Part shown: piece by piece, positions 15,641-25,039 of the stretch
Position numbering within the stretch: the stretch's first letter is position 1
Layout of the letters: every line of letters starts with the position of its first letter
Assembly: GCA_017392345.1 (NCBI GenBank)
Contig: JAFOVN010000018.1
Location: forward strand, 1 to 35,214
Length of the DNA: 35,214 nucleotides
DNA from: Alphaproteobacteria bacterium
GTDB lineage: Bacteria > Pseudomonadota > Alphaproteobacteria > Rs-D84
Direction: 5' to 3'
Translations under genes and position numbers: made by a program
The notes under the pieces: model-generated
Seen by the model: the letters and a program-made list of their open reading frames with translations, nothing else
What the model was told of the DNA's origin: nothing
Database searches by the model: none

Positions 15641-15737
15641 GTTTAAGAAAATTCAGTGTCCCGCCGTAGCACAGTTCGCACTTTGTTGAAAATTTTGCAT
15701 AAAAAGGCCGCGAAGGCGGACAAAATACAATTGCATA
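15641..15737. other. Spacer between terminators
   Basis: I see only a weak hairpin (CCGCGAAGGCGG) and no gene. Confidence 0.5.
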
Positions 15738-15765
15738 CAAAAACCGGTTGCAATCGCAACCGGTT
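15738..15765 (-). terminator. Rho-independent terminator of the cysteine-rich/mscS operon
   Basis: A perfect 10-bp stem AACCGGTTGC/GCAACCGGTT with a 4-nt loop, followed on the minus strand by TTTT. Confidence 0.85.
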
Positions 15766-15766
15766 C

Positions 15767-15794
15767 CACTAATCACTAACACTTACACTAATCA
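15767..15794 (-). repeat. Stop-anchored hexamer array 4
   Basis: On the minus strand the array starts in the TGA stop of mscS, runs through TTAGTG and TAAGTG units, and ends one base before the terminator stem. Confidence 0.85.
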
Positions 15795-16700
15795 CTTCTT
15801 CACATGCACGTCCATTTGCGGAAACGGGAAGTGTATTTTCTTTTTCGGCAATTTGTTATAAATCAATTCCAACATATCGCCACGACTTGGGACCATATCG
15901 GCGGCGGGTGTCCAATAACGAACGGTCAAAATTACCGCACTATCGCCCAAATCAGAAACAAACACAACCGGCGCGGGGTCTTTCAAAACACGTTTATCCG
16001 CCTTGATTATCGCCAAAATTTCTTTGCGCGCCACATCGACACTGTCGCCGTACGAAATTGCAACCGTGATTTCCGCGCGCCGTGTTTCATTGCCCGAAAG
16101 GTTTGTTATCTGACTGTTGGATAACACACCGTTGGGCAATAATACAACCTGGTTATCAAATGTATGAATTTCGGTTGTGAAAATCATAATCTTTTTAACC
16201 GTGCCGGTTTTGCCATCGGACGTTGAAATAATATCCCCAACCTTGAACGGTTTAAGGAACATAATAATAATTCCGCCGGCAAAATTCTGCATTGTCCCGG
16301 ATAACGCCATACCAATTGCCAACGACGCGGCACCCAAAACCGCAACAATCGATGTCATTTGAACCCCTACGGTCGCAAGCGATATAATGATTACAAATAT
16401 CCGCAAAAGTATATTCATAAACGAACCCAAAAACGACACCAACGATGGATCCGCATTACGCCGTTCCAGCATCCGTTTGAACCCGCGTGCAATACGTTTT
16501 GCAATCCACATACCACCCATTAAAACCAGCAACGCCGCCAGCAATTTCAAACCAAAATCCACCGCCATCCCGGTCAATGATGAAATCAAACTTTTTAATT
16601 CTTCGGCACTGGCCTGTACTTTTTCCGGCACGGTTTGTATCGCACCAACCGCATTACCAAAAACACCATCAATAACTTCTACATTTTCCACCGGTTCCAT
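15792..16700 (-). CDS. MscS-family small-conductance mechanosensitive channel
   Basis: 302 residues from the ATG at 16700, with AAAAGGAA upstream. There are three membrane helices in about residues 40-135. The third, pore-lining helix has the alternating Ala/Gly pattern LGAASLAIGMALSGTMQNFAGGIIIM. The beta domain follows (FKVGDIISTSDGKTGTVKKIMIFTTEIHTFDNQVVLLPNGVLSNSQITN), the hallmark of MscS, and then the alpha/beta C-terminal domain. The channel opens under membrane tension during hypo-osmotic shock. It is the last gene of a unit with two large cysteine-rich secreted proteins, 14 nt after the second, so its expression is tied to theirs. Confidence 0.93.
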   Translation of the reverse strand: MEPVENVEVIDGVFGNAVGAIQTVPEKVQASAEELKSLISSLTGMAVDFGLKLLAALLVLMGGMWIAKRIARGFKRMLERRNADPSLVSFLGSFMNILLRIFVIIISLATVGVQMTSIVAVLGAASLAIGMALSGTMQNFAGGIIIMFLKPFKVGDIISTSDGKTGTVKKIMIFTTEIHTFDNQVVLLPNGVLSNSQITNLSGNETRRAEITVAISYGDSVDVARKEILAIIKADKRVLKDPAPVVFVSDLGDSAVILTVRYWTPAADMVPSRGDMLELIYNKLPKKKIHFPFPQMDVHVKK

Positions 16701-16714
16701 ATTTTTTCCTTTTG

Positions 16715-19183
16715 TTACATTTGAATATCTTCGCACTTTTCAATCGGTTCAGATTCAGTGCAATCTGTTTCACTTTTTGCACCGATTCCCCAAAAACCAG
16801 TTCTAATAAACGATTTGCAATCTTTCGTAATCGTCGAAGAACAAAGCCTGCACATGCGCGTATCGCGATTAAATGTCGCCCACATTTCACGGGTCCCGCC
16901 CGGTATATCAATCGTTTTTTTGCCACGAACAATTCGCCCACCCGCGGAAGTCGCTGATTCAGATTTTCCCCCCTGGGTCAGCAAAGCATCATTCAACCCC
17001 GCGGCAACTTCATAACTTATCGCGTACGGTGGCGCAAGTGATACATTTTCCGTTGCCGTTCCACCAACCGGCGCACCATCCGTCATCGGCAACATTTGAC
17101 ACATATACTGTGCAATATCCGCCGATGCGTCTTTGGTTGCCTTGGCAAGGTATTCATTATACTTTGCCTGGTAATTCGTCTGTGCCTGGCGCAGGGCTGC
17201 AAGTGCAATTTGCATCTTAACCTGATTCAGCAAATTTGGGAAACGCGCCACGGTCATATTATTATCGCGTTTCGAATTTGGGTCTATTTGACTTAAATCA
17301 CGTCCCGTCACACAAAATTGAATCTTTGGATCGGATGCAATCATATCAATCACACGATTCACATTTTCAGAAATATCGGTCAATTCCATTTTAATCGTTT
17401 CCAAAATTTCTTCTTTATTGGGAACATTTCCATTTGCTGTCCCGGCATTCGTCATGTAATCAGCAACACCAATTTTACCCAAATCAAGTTTTTCGCCACC
17501 GTCCGTTGTTGCGCCATTTCCAACCTTTATCGCACCAAACGAAATCATACCAGTAATGCGATAGATATTACCATCTTTGTTACCGCCACGCAACGACCCG
17601 GTTCCAATCGTTTCGTCGGTTGTGAATCGATTGCAATCGGTTGTTGAACCACAAATTTCCATCATTTTATCTTCGACCAATTTTTGACAGTTATCCAATG
17701 ACTTGTTATCCATATTCAGGTAAAGCCCCATTATCATTGAATCAATATCACCTTGTGATACCTTTTGTCCGTTTTTCTGGCACCCAACAAATATTTCCGC
17801 TGGACACAACCCACGCACAAATTCCCAATCCATACCGATACAATTCATAAAGTCCGGGCCACACCGGTCGGGCGAATAAATGCAATCTTTAACTTCCGCC
17901 GTACATGCATCAACCCGCATCGCCGCAAGTTTATCAACCACATATCCCCAAATCAAAGGTTCCATACGTTCACACGGGTCAATTTGCACCTTGCAAAAAG
18001 ACCGCGCCATATCGGGCCGCGACAAGCAGGAATCCATTGTCGCCGTCCCCTTGCCCGCAATGTCATCTTTGCATGCGGTATGAATACAGTTCGTGATTTC
18101 CGACAAACACGATTGCCGAAAATTCGATTCCGCCCGCAATTCCGCAAGTTTAAGGTTCGGCGCAACCTCACGTAAAAACGCCGTCCAAACATTATCTCGC
18201 ACCGCCATACATTGATCCAGCACGCGTTCGCAAATTGTCCGTTTAGATTCCAACCGTTCCAACACCGACGGTGTTATGTTATATTTAATAGTGGTTTTCA
18301 CTTTTGTGTTTGCGGTACTGGTCGCGGATTTATTTTGCATATTTTCATTTGCAATTATCGAAACACAATTCGCCCAATCATCACCGCACGCATCCGCACC
18401 CAACATACATTTTTTAAGTTCAACCATGCATTCGCCCTGGTTAAATTTATTGGCGGAATCAAAACTTTCTTTTAACGCATTGCGCACATCGGATTCCGCC
18501 GAATTCATCGCGGCGACCGCCGCCGTGCGCTGTTGCGCAATTGCGTTTGCAAACCCACGACAGTCAGATTCAATTTGCCGTTGATAAATTTGTTTTAATA
18601 ATTTTATATCTTTGGCACACGAATTTCCCAACTGCGCGCGACACGTTTCATCCGCGGCGGCAAACAGCGCGGCACCGGTTTTATGCATCACATCATCATC
18701 GTCTTCGTCATCTTCGAACAAATTGACTTCAAACAGTTTTAATGCTTCTTGCTTTTTATTTACCTTTGGCGTGGTATCTTTTTTCTGCACAGACGAATAT
18801 TGTATCACATTTCCGTTCGCATCATATTTGCGTTCGCCGGTAAAGACAATATCCGCATCCGCCCCCAGTTTTATTCTTTCAACCTCTACGGTTTTTATTC
18901 GGTCGGCTTCGGCCAAGATTTCGTTTATTTCTTCTAATTCGGATTCGTATTTTTCATTATTGTTACTGCATAAACAACTGCCACCATTTATGTTTTCGGA
19001 TATGCAAAATTGATCCATGCAACCATAGTATTCGTCATAGCATTGTTGCGAATAAACACCGGTCGCCGCAACACGTGCGCGAACATTTGTCCCGTTTTGA
19101 ATTGCCGATTGCTTTTTCGCCGTCGCCGCAAACGCGACAATAGGCACAATAAACAACAATGATAGAACGGTAAATTTTTTCAT
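16715..19183 (-). CDS. Secreted cysteine-rich protein P3, paralogue of P1 and P4
   Basis: 822 residues from the ATG at 19183, which overlaps the upstream gene's stop as TAATG and has GGAGAG before it. Residues 1-20 are a signal peptide (ends AFA-ATAKK). I count 36 cysteines in the mature chain. The N-terminal module is C-x3-Y-x2-C-M-D-x-F-C-x9-C-x-C-S, followed by an acidic coiled-coil-like stretch (ELEEINEILAEADRIKTVEVERIKLGADA) and an acidic patch (EDDEDDDD). Cysteines 1-29 align in order with P4. Shared blocks are RTICERVLDQCMAV, GECMVELKKC and CGPDFMNC, and the end carries EKCEDI as in P4. The family is not one I recognise. Probably periplasmic or surface, heavily disulfide bonded. Confidence 0.82.
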   Translation of the reverse strand: MKKFTVLSLLFIVPIVAFAATAKKQSAIQNGTNVRARVAATGVYSQQCYDEYYGCMDQFCISENINGGSCLCSNNNEKYESELEEINEILAEADRIKTVEVERIKLGADADIVFTGERKYDANGNVIQYSSVQKKDTTPKVNKKQEALKLFEVNLFEDDEDDDDVMHKTGAALFAAADETCRAQLGNSCAKDIKLLKQIYQRQIESDCRGFANAIAQQRTAAVAAMNSAESDVRNALKESFDSANKFNQGECMVELKKCMLGADACGDDWANCVSIIANENMQNKSATSTANTKVKTTIKYNITPSVLERLESKRTICERVLDQCMAVRDNVWTAFLREVAPNLKLAELRAESNFRQSCLSEITNCIHTACKDDIAGKGTATMDSCLSRPDMARSFCKVQIDPCERMEPLIWGYVVDKLAAMRVDACTAEVKDCIYSPDRCGPDFMNCIGMDWEFVRGLCPAEIFVGCQKNGQKVSQGDIDSMIMGLYLNMDNKSLDNCQKLVEDKMMEICGSTTDCNRFTTDETIGTGSLRGGNKDGNIYRITGMISFGAIKVGNGATTDGGEKLDLGKIGVADYMTNAGTANGNVPNKEEILETIKMELTDISENVNRVIDMIASDPKIQFCVTGRDLSQIDPNSKRDNNMTVARFPNLLNQVKMQIALAALRQAQTNYQAKYNEYLAKATKDASADIAQYMCQMLPMTDGAPVGGTATENVSLAPPYAISYEVAAGLNDALLTQGGKSESATSAGGRIVRGKKTIDIPGGTREMWATFNRDTRMCRLCSSTITKDCKSFIRTGFWGIGAKSETDCTESEPIEKCEDIQM

Positions 19184-21396
19184 TATAAATTCTCTCCATG
19201 GCAACCACCATCAACACCGCTTGCCTCAATATCTTCACAGGATTCTATTTCCTGGCAGAATGTATCCTTGCCACCGGATTGGTAACCGGCAAAACCTTTT
19301 GCAAGCCCGAAAAGTGCGCCTCCAATTGCAGTTCCCCATCCGACGTTCACCATTGTCCCCATGGATGCCCCCTCGGCAACACCGCCCGCGCCCGCCATCA
19401 ACGCTGATTCCCATTCACTTTGCCCACCAACCGCACATACGCGTTGCATACGACATACATGACAATTACACAATGACGGTTCAAACGAAACACTCTTGAT
19501 ATATGAATACGACATATCTTGATTATTTGTACCTTTCGGTTTTTTCTCAACCTGATACGTGGAAAGACACCAATCACGCGATGCCCCAACACCCTTAGCC
19601 CGTTTAATCTGCATAAGTTTTGATTCCAAATCCGCCAAATAACGATTTTCCGCGCCATTTTCTGCGACCATTTTTGCCGTTGTAAACACGCTATCTTTCA
19701 AACTTGACCGACCCGCTGGCTGTTGTGCACTTTTGCATGCTGCAACGGTTGCCTCTTTCTCAAACTGCTTAAAGAACTCCGTGACGGCCGCTTTACTTTC
19801 CGCCCTAACTTGAGCACGTAATTCAGCCTCGTCTGCCGGAACATTTTTCAACGTTTCAACAATATCACTTTTCGGCAGGCAATTCATATCTGTTCCGCAC
19901 ACGCGCCCCAACATATCATCATAGTAATTGATACAACCCTGCACCATTTGATAATTCATCTGCAACAAAACAGAACTTACGATTACATCGTAAAACTTTT
20001 CGTTCTTGCACGAATTAAACATTTTCTTTGGGCACAGTTCAACAATTTCCGCCGAACTTTTGCCAACACATTGTGGGCCCGTGAAATTTTCACCACACTT
20101 GTCACGCAGGCATCTATCGACATCATTTTGGCAAAAATCCGTCCGCAATTCCGCAAGTTTATCGTTCCAACTTTGTTTGATTCCCGGAATTTTTTCATTG
20201 CATTCATCAATAATCGGACACACGCCCGCCGCAACATTTACATTGGTCAAACACCCGGAATCCGTATTGATTGAACACCCATCTTCCAAACACGCACGAA
20301 TCTTCGCATTACACGTAAGGCGCATATTTTTATCCGTATACACCGCCGCATCGGCAAGCAACATTTTCGCTTCGTCCCGCCAATCATCCAACACAAATGT
20401 TTTCACCGCCATACATTGGTCCAAAACGTTTTCACACGCGTTTGCGCGGCGTTCAAGCAACTTTGCATCCAAACAATTTTCAAAATTCACACCGCAACCA
20501 CCCTTGTCCGCAATGCACGCACGATACGCCAACAAACATTCACCGCGATTGTATTTATTCGTGGTGGACAGCATATCCAGTGTTGCCGACCGCACCGCGG
20601 CATCCGCCGTCCGCCGGTTTGATTCCGCCGCACGTTTTTGTTCCGCAAGGTATGTGCTAAAATTCTTGCAATCTTTGACAACTTCGCGTTGATAAAGTTT
20701 TTCTTCCATTTCCGCACGTGGCTTTTCACACATATCCAAAATGAAACTGCACGAATCCGCCGCCATATCGTAAAGGTTATCGCCAATATCATCGTCCGCA
20801 TCCAAACTTGCCGCCGAAGAACCACCGTTTATCCACGCAACCAAATCAATTCCGGTGCGCCGCGAAGATTTTTGCGCCTGCTCACTTTCACCGAACCGCA
20901 CAAATTTTGCCTTGGCGCCCAGGCGTTCGCGTTCAACACCTTCGGTAAATTGTTTTTCCGCGGCAAGTTCGATTTCCTGAATTTCTTGAATTAAACTTTT
21001 CGATTGTTTTATATTATCGGAACATGAACAACGCCCACCTTCGGATTCATCCAGCAAGCAAAAATCATCCATACACTCACGATACGCCGCACGACACTCA
21101 TCGGGTCCAACATTTGCGGCAACTATTGCCTCGGCGGATTCACTTGCAACCGGTTCGTGTTCCGCGTCCGTCGCACTTTCCGCCGGCGTTTCATTTGCCA
21201 CATTCGCCGTATTTGTCGTATTCGCCACGGGCTTGACCACCGCATTTATATTCTTTGATTTTACCGCCGGCCCAATGGAAAGCGACGGCGCACGAATTCC
21301 AAACCGCCCCGCACCGGCCACACCATTATCACGCGTTGCGGCCATGCCAACACACGGCAAAACCGCCAAAATAACGGACAGTATTCTGACTTTCAT
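19183..21396 (-). CDS. Secreted cysteine-rich protein P4, paralogue of P1 and P3
   Basis: 737 residues; AGGAAGGG precedes the start. Residues 1-19 are a signal peptide (ends GMA-ATRDN). Residues 20-97 are a variable Ala/Thr/Glu-rich linker. The shared module C-x3-Y-x2-C-M-D-x-F-C-x9-C-x-C-S follows, then SLIQEIQEIELAAEKQFTEGVERERLGAKAKF, close to the P3 equivalent. I count 38 cysteines in the mature chain; the first 29 match P3 in order. Near the end is CNCHVC...VC, then a glycine-rich hydrophobic stretch (about 680-715) that could be a glycine-zipper membrane insertion, then ESCEDIEA. It is the first gene of the operon P4-P3-mscS. Family unknown to me. Confidence 0.82.
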   Translation of the reverse strand: MKVRILSVILAVLPCVGMAATRDNGVAGAGRFGIRAPSLSIGPAVKSKNINAVVKPVANTTNTANVANETPAESATDAEHEPVASESAEAIVAANVGPDECRAAYRECMDDFCLLDESEGGRCSCSDNIKQSKSLIQEIQEIELAAEKQFTEGVERERLGAKAKFVRFGESEQAQKSSRRTGIDLVAWINGGSSAASLDADDDIGDNLYDMAADSCSFILDMCEKPRAEMEEKLYQREVVKDCKNFSTYLAEQKRAAESNRRTADAAVRSATLDMLSTTNKYNRGECLLAYRACIADKGGCGVNFENCLDAKLLERRANACENVLDQCMAVKTFVLDDWRDEAKMLLADAAVYTDKNMRLTCNAKIRACLEDGCSINTDSGCLTNVNVAAGVCPIIDECNEKIPGIKQSWNDKLAELRTDFCQNDVDRCLRDKCGENFTGPQCVGKSSAEIVELCPKKMFNSCKNEKFYDVIVSSVLLQMNYQMVQGCINYYDDMLGRVCGTDMNCLPKSDIVETLKNVPADEAELRAQVRAESKAAVTEFFKQFEKEATVAACKSAQQPAGRSSLKDSVFTTAKMVAENGAENRYLADLESKLMQIKRAKGVGASRDWCLSTYQVEKKPKGTNNQDMSYSYIKSVSFEPSLCNCHVCRMQRVCAVGGQSEWESALMAGAGGVAEGASMGTMVNVGWGTAIGGALFGLAKGFAGYQSGGKDTFCQEIESCEDIEASGVDGGCHGENL

Positions 21397-21466
21397 GATT
21401 TTCCCTTCCTACAATACTTATATATAATTTTATCAGAACATCGCCCCATTCGCAAATAAAAAATTC

Positions 21467-21495
21467 TTGATTTTTGAAACGCCGTGGCATAGAAT
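21467..21495 (+). promoter_or_regulatory. infA: Promoter of infA
   Basis: TTGATT (21467-21472), a 17-nt spacer and TAGAAT (21490-21495). The leader of about 20 nt carries the AAAGGGA ribosome site. Confidence 0.6.
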
Positions 21496-21522
21496 TGATA
21501 CCGTTTTATCAAAGGGATAAAT

Positions 21523-21774
21523 ATGGCAAAAGATGACGTCGTCGTTTTCGAAGGCACCGTGATTGAAAAATTACCAAACACAATGTTTCGTGTGCGGCTT
21601 GAAAATGACCATGAAATTTTGGCGACTGTATGTGGCAAAATGCGCAAGGCGCGCATCTGGGTCAATGTTGGCGAACATGTTCGTGTTGAAATGACGCCTT
21701 ATGATTTGGCCAAGGGTCGCATTACTTTCGTCGAACGCAAACGCGCGGCTGCGACCGAACAACAAAATCAGTAA
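21523..21774 (+). CDS. infA: Translation initiation factor IF-1
   Basis: 83 residues. It is a single S1/OB-fold domain: [28 protein letters not shown], then [38 protein letters not shown]. It binds the ribosomal A site during initiation. The tail [12 protein letters not shown] extends about ten residues past the usual end. It is divergent from the cysteine-rich operon and convergent with clpX; the 32-nt gap to clpX contains only weak dyads. Confidence 0.95.
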   Translation: MAKDDVVVFEGTVIEKLPNTMFRVRLENDHEILATVCGKMRKARIWVNVGEHVRVEMTPYDLAKGRITFVERKRAAATEQQNQ

Positions 21775-21806
21775 TTATTGAATTTTTTTCGAAAATACCG
21801 CCGTTT

Positions 21807-23063
21807 CTATGCGGCCTTTTTGGCGGTGCGCATAATTTCAATTGGTGCCTTTTTACCGATAACCACATCTTTATCGATAACAATTTCCGCTAAATCTTTC
21901 TTATCCGGCGCATAGAACATTGGTTCCAACAAAATCTTTTCCAAAATACTGCGCAGACCCCGCGCCCCCGTTTTCCGCGCAAGCGCCAGTTTTGCAATTT
22001 CCCGCAATCCGTCATCCTTTATCGTCAATTTCACATCGTCCATGGCAAGCATCGCGGTATATTGCTTTACAATCGCATTTTTCGGTTCGGTCAAAATTTT
22101 CACAAGCGCGTCTTCGTCCAATTCCGTAAGCGTGGACACAACCGGCAACCGCCCAACCAATTCCGGAATAATTCCAAACTTTACCAAATCTTCGGGTTGC
22201 ACATCGGGCAAATAATTTTTCGCATCGCGTTCTTTCTTTGACGAAACGTCCGCCCCAAATCCGATTCCGGCGCGTTCACACTTGCGATTTGCAATCACGC
22301 GATTCAACCCATCGAATGCCCCACCACAGATAAACAATATCTTGCTTGTATCCAAACGCACGGTCGCTTCGCCCGGATGCTTGCGCCCCGCGCCACTTGC
22401 GGGAACATTCGCAATCGTGCCTTCGACCAGTTTCAGTAGCGCCTGTTGCACGCCTTCGCCCGAAACATCCCGCGTTAGTGACGGATTTTCGGATTTCCGG
22501 GCAATTTTATCAATTTCATCGATATAGACAATTCCGCGTTGCGCCTTGTCCACATCGAAATTCGCATTGTGCAACAGTTGCGTCAGAACGTTTTCCACAT
22601 CTTCGCCAACATAGCCGGCCTCGGTCAGTGTTGTGGCATCGGCAATCGCAAACGGCACATCCAAAATGCGCGCAAGTGTTTGCGCAAAAAGCGTCTTTCC
22701 CGTCCCCGTTAGCCCAATCAGCAAAACATTAGATTTTTGTATTTCAACATTGGACGAAAGCGTGACATTATGCCGTTTATAATGATTATACACCGCAACC
22801 GCCAACGTCCGTTTCGCCGTATCTTGGCCGATGATATATTCATTAAGGAAATCATAGATTTGTGACGGCGTTGGCAATTTTGCGGCGTCCTTGGCAACTT
22901 CGGTCCGCATGTCATCCGCCATAATATCGTTGCACAGCGCAATACATTCGTCGCAAATGCAGACATTACGACCACTGACCAATTTTTTTACTTCGTAAAC
23001 CGCCTTGCCACAGAAACTGCAAAACTGTTGTTTTTTTTCCGTTGTTTTCTTTTCGTCCGTCAT
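21807..23063 (-). CDS. clpX: ATP-dependent Clp protease ATPase subunit ClpX
   Basis: 418 residues. ClpX is an AAA+ unfoldase that feeds substrates to ClpP. The N-terminal zinc domain has C15-x2-C18 and C37-x2-C40. Walker A is GLTGTGKT at 117-124, a slight change from the usual GPTGSGKT. The pore loop GYVGEDVE, Walker [13 protein letters not shown], the ClpP-docking IGF loop (RAGIGFGAD), and the sensor region [10 protein letters not shown] are all present, so it should be active with the ClpP encoded eight nt upstream. It is last in the run tpiA-grpE-clpP-clpX. Confidence 0.97.
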   Translation of the reverse strand: MTDEKKTTEKKQQFCSFCGKAVYEVKKLVSGRNVCICDECIALCNDIMADDMRTEVAKDAAKLPTPSQIYDFLNEYIIGQDTAKRTLAVAVYNHYKRHNVTLSSNVEIQKSNVLLIGLTGTGKTLFAQTLARILDVPFAIADATTLTEAGYVGEDVENVLTQLLHNANFDVDKAQRGIVYIDEIDKIARKSENPSLTRDVSGEGVQQALLKLVEGTIANVPASGAGRKHPGEATVRLDTSKILFICGGAFDGLNRVIANRKCERAGIGFGADVSSKKERDAKNYLPDVQPEDLVKFGIIPELVGRLPVVSTLTELDEDALVKILTEPKNAIVKQYTAMLAMDDVKLTIKDDGLREIAKLALARKTGARGLRSILEKILLEPMFYAPDKKDLAEIVIDKDVVIGKKAPIEIMRTAKKAA

Positions 23064-23071
23064 ATTCCGCC

Positions 23072-23656
23072 CTATTTTTTCCTTGTCAAAATACCGTCAA
23101 TTATTCCAAAATCTTTTGCCTGCTCCGCGGTCATCCAATTATCACGTTCCATTGCATCGTGTAATTCCTTGACCTTACGGCCGGTAAATTCTGACATTTG
23201 CTTGGTAATCGTTTCTTTGACCTTTTGCATCTTACGCATACCAATTTCCATATCGGTCGCCTGCCCCTGCAAGCCACCAAGTGGTTGATGAATCATGATC
23301 TCTGTATTCGGCAAGGCAAATCTTTTACCCTTTTCACCCGCCGCCAAAATCACCGATGCCATAGATGCAACCAATCCCATACCAATCGTTGTGACCGGCG
23401 ATTTGATGTATTGCATTGTATCCATAATCGCCCATCCGGCGGATATAATTCCCCCTGGACTGTTGATATAAAGCGAAATATCCGCATTTGGATTTTCTGA
23501 TTCCAAAAACAGCAACTGTGCCACAACCGTATTAGCCATTTGCAATTCTATGTCACCATTTATCATAACAATTCTATCCCGCAGCAAACGCGAATAAATG
23601 TCAAACGACCGTTCGCCACGTGGGGATTCTTCTATAACCATTGGTATCAAAGACAT
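23072..23656 (-). CDS. clpP: ATP-dependent Clp protease proteolytic subunit ClpP
   Basis: 194 residues from the ATG at 23656; a GTG nine nt upstream leaves no room for the AAAGGTG ribosome site. The catalytic triad is Ser98 (GLVASMAS), His123 (IMIHQP) and Asp172 (ERDNWM). The N-terminal [23 protein letters not shown] is the axial-loop region. Residue 95 is Val where most family members have Ala (usual GxAASM), a minor change. It forms the tetradecameric protease chamber with ClpX, whose gene follows after eight nt. Confidence 0.97.
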   Translation of the reverse strand: MSLIPMVIEESPRGERSFDIYSRLLRDRIVMINGDIELQMANTVVAQLLFLESENPNADISLYINSPGGIISAGWAIMDTMQYIKSPVTTIGMGLVASMASVILAAGEKGKRFALPNTEIMIHQPLGGLQGQATDMEIGMRKMQKVKETITKQMSEFTGRKVKELHDAMERDNWMTAEQAKDFGIIDGILTRKK

Positions 23657-23729
23657 AACACACACCTTTTATTTCTGATTATTTTTGATTATATCACACA
23701 AAAACGCGGTTCGCAAACGTGGCGGCCAA

Positions 23730-24248
23730 TTATTTTGCAACGACCACCATCGCGGTGCGTAAAACGTTATCGCCGAACATATATCCGGCCTGCATTTCTT
23801 CAACCACGGTGTTCGACGCGACACCATCGGCCGCGGCCACAACCTGAATCGCGTTATGCAACGCGGGGTTCAATGTTTCGCCAACCGATTTTATTTTTGT
23901 GATTCCAATCTGTTCAAACGCAGATTCCATCGCCCGCGACATCGATTGAATACCCGCATCATTGGGCGAATGTTTCAACGCCGCGTGGATTGCATCCATA
24001 ACCGGCAAGATTTTTTCCGCAACCGACATCGCCCGCGACCTTGCGCGCGCATCCGCATCAATGGCGGCGCGACGACGGGTGTTTTCCAACTCCGCCGCCG
24101 TGCGCAGGTATTTATCATTCAGTTCCGCAATTTGCGCGACCAATTCCGCGGCTTCATCTTTCTTTTCGGTTTTTTCAACCGGTTTTTCGGGGGTCTTTGC
24201 ATCCTTTACCGACACGGTTTCGACCTTTACTTCTTTTTTATCTTCCAT
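23730..24248 (-). CDS. grpE: GrpE, nucleotide exchange factor of DnaK
   Basis: 172 residues. It has a charged N-terminal tail (KKEVKVETVSVKDAKTPEKPVEKTEKKDE), then the long coiled coil AELVAQIAELNDKYLRTAAELENTRRRA, and the head domain with ILPVMDAIHAAL, GITKIKSVGETLNPALHNAIQ and VVEEMQAGYMFGDNVLRTAMVVVAK, the family signature. GrpE releases ADP from DnaK. dnaK is not in the window. The start codon has only a weak ribosome site and follows tpiA by 20 nt. Confidence 0.96.
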   Translation of the reverse strand: MEDKKEVKVETVSVKDAKTPEKPVEKTEKKDEAAELVAQIAELNDKYLRTAAELENTRRRAAIDADARARSRAMSVAEKILPVMDAIHAALKHSPNDAGIQSMSRAMESAFEQIGITKIKSVGETLNPALHNAIQVVAAADGVASNTVVEEMQAGYMFGDNVLRTAMVVVAK

Positions 24249-24268
24249 GAATATTTTCTCTATTTTTG

Positions 24269-24973
24269 TTACCTTGCATTTTCTATTATAGTGACAAATT
24301 CTTGCGGTTTCAAGGACGCGCCGCCAACCAGCACCCCATCAACATTTCTTATCGCGACAATATCGGCAACATTTCCGCCGTTCACACTTGCGCCATACAA
24401 AATCGGCGTTCCGCCAAGCCCCATATATGACAAAGTATCCGCAATAACCTTGTGCGCATCGGCGATTTCCTGTGCGGTCGGGGTTATTCCCGCCCCAATG
24501 GCCCAGCGCGGTTCATACGCAATAATAATATCATCATGTGCGTCATTTGGCACGGACTCACGGACACCCGCCTCTATGATATCAAAGGTCTTGCCGGCAC
24601 GCTTTTCCTCCATCGTTTCGCCGACACAGATAATCGGCGTCAGGCCGTTTTCCAACGCCATCTGCGCCTTTTGCCGAACGATATCATTCGTTTCATCGTG
24701 ATACATGCGGCGTTCACTGTGCCCGACAATTACGTATTTCGCACCAACCTCACTCAGCATTGCACCCGATACTTCGCCGGTATATGCGCCTTTTTCATGC
24801 GTACTGATATCCTGGGCACCAATCGCGACTTTATCCGTTCCCGCGCGCACCATAGTAAAAGGCACACACAAAATCACGCGATTTTCGGTCTTTACCGGCG
24901 TAATTGCGCCAATCATTTCGTCCAAAGCCGCACGCGACCCGTTCATTTTCCAGTTTCCTGCAATAATTTTCAT
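24269..24973 (-). CDS. tpiA: Triosephosphate isomerase
   Basis: 234 residues, a little shorter than the usual 250. It interconverts dihydroxyacetone phosphate and glyceraldehyde 3-phosphate in glycolysis. Catalytic residues are Lys9 (GNWKMN), His85 (IVGHSERR) and Glu154 (AYEPRWAIG; Arg replaces the usual Val or Ile after the Pro). Phosphate-gripping parts GLGGTPILYGASVNGGN and DGVLVGGASLKPQEF are intact. AAGGAAG precedes the start. It is divergent from the PpiD-like gene. Confidence 0.97.
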   Translation of the reverse strand: MKIIAGNWKMNGSRAALDEMIGAITPVKTENRVILCVPFTMVRAGTDKVAIGAQDISTHEKGAYTGEVSGAMLSEVGAKYVIVGHSERRMYHDETNDIVRQKAQMALENGLTPIICVGETMEEKRAGKTFDIIEAGVRESVPNDAHDDIIIAYEPRWAIGAGITPTAQEIADAHKVIADTLSYMGLGGTPILYGASVNGGNVADIVAIRNVDGVLVGGASLKPQEFVTIIENAR

Positions 24974-24991
24974 TTTTCTTCCTTTTTTCCG

Positions 24992-25021
24992 TTGATTTTC
25001 TTGGTTACATTTTGCTATGTT
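24992..25021 (+). promoter_or_regulatory. Candidate promoter of the PpiD-like gene
   Basis: TTGATT (24992-24997), an 18-nt spacer and TATGTT (25016-25021), in the 66-nt gap to divergent tpiA. Confidence 0.4.
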
Positions 25022-25039
25022 ACCGCAAAAGGTGAAAAA

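Noticed and set aside
20006-20692. Plus-strand open frame of 228 residues
   Set aside because: It is antisense to the cysteine-rich gene P4; its length follows from the codon bias of P4.
23856-24701. Plus-strand open frame of 281 residues
   Set aside because: It is a shadow of grpE and tpiA, with low-complexity Phe/Arg-rich composition and no ribosome site.
24452-25039. Plus-strand N-terminal extension of the PpiD-like protein by 196 codons
   Set aside because: It runs antisense through tpiA; the membrane anchor and ribosome site place the start at 25040.
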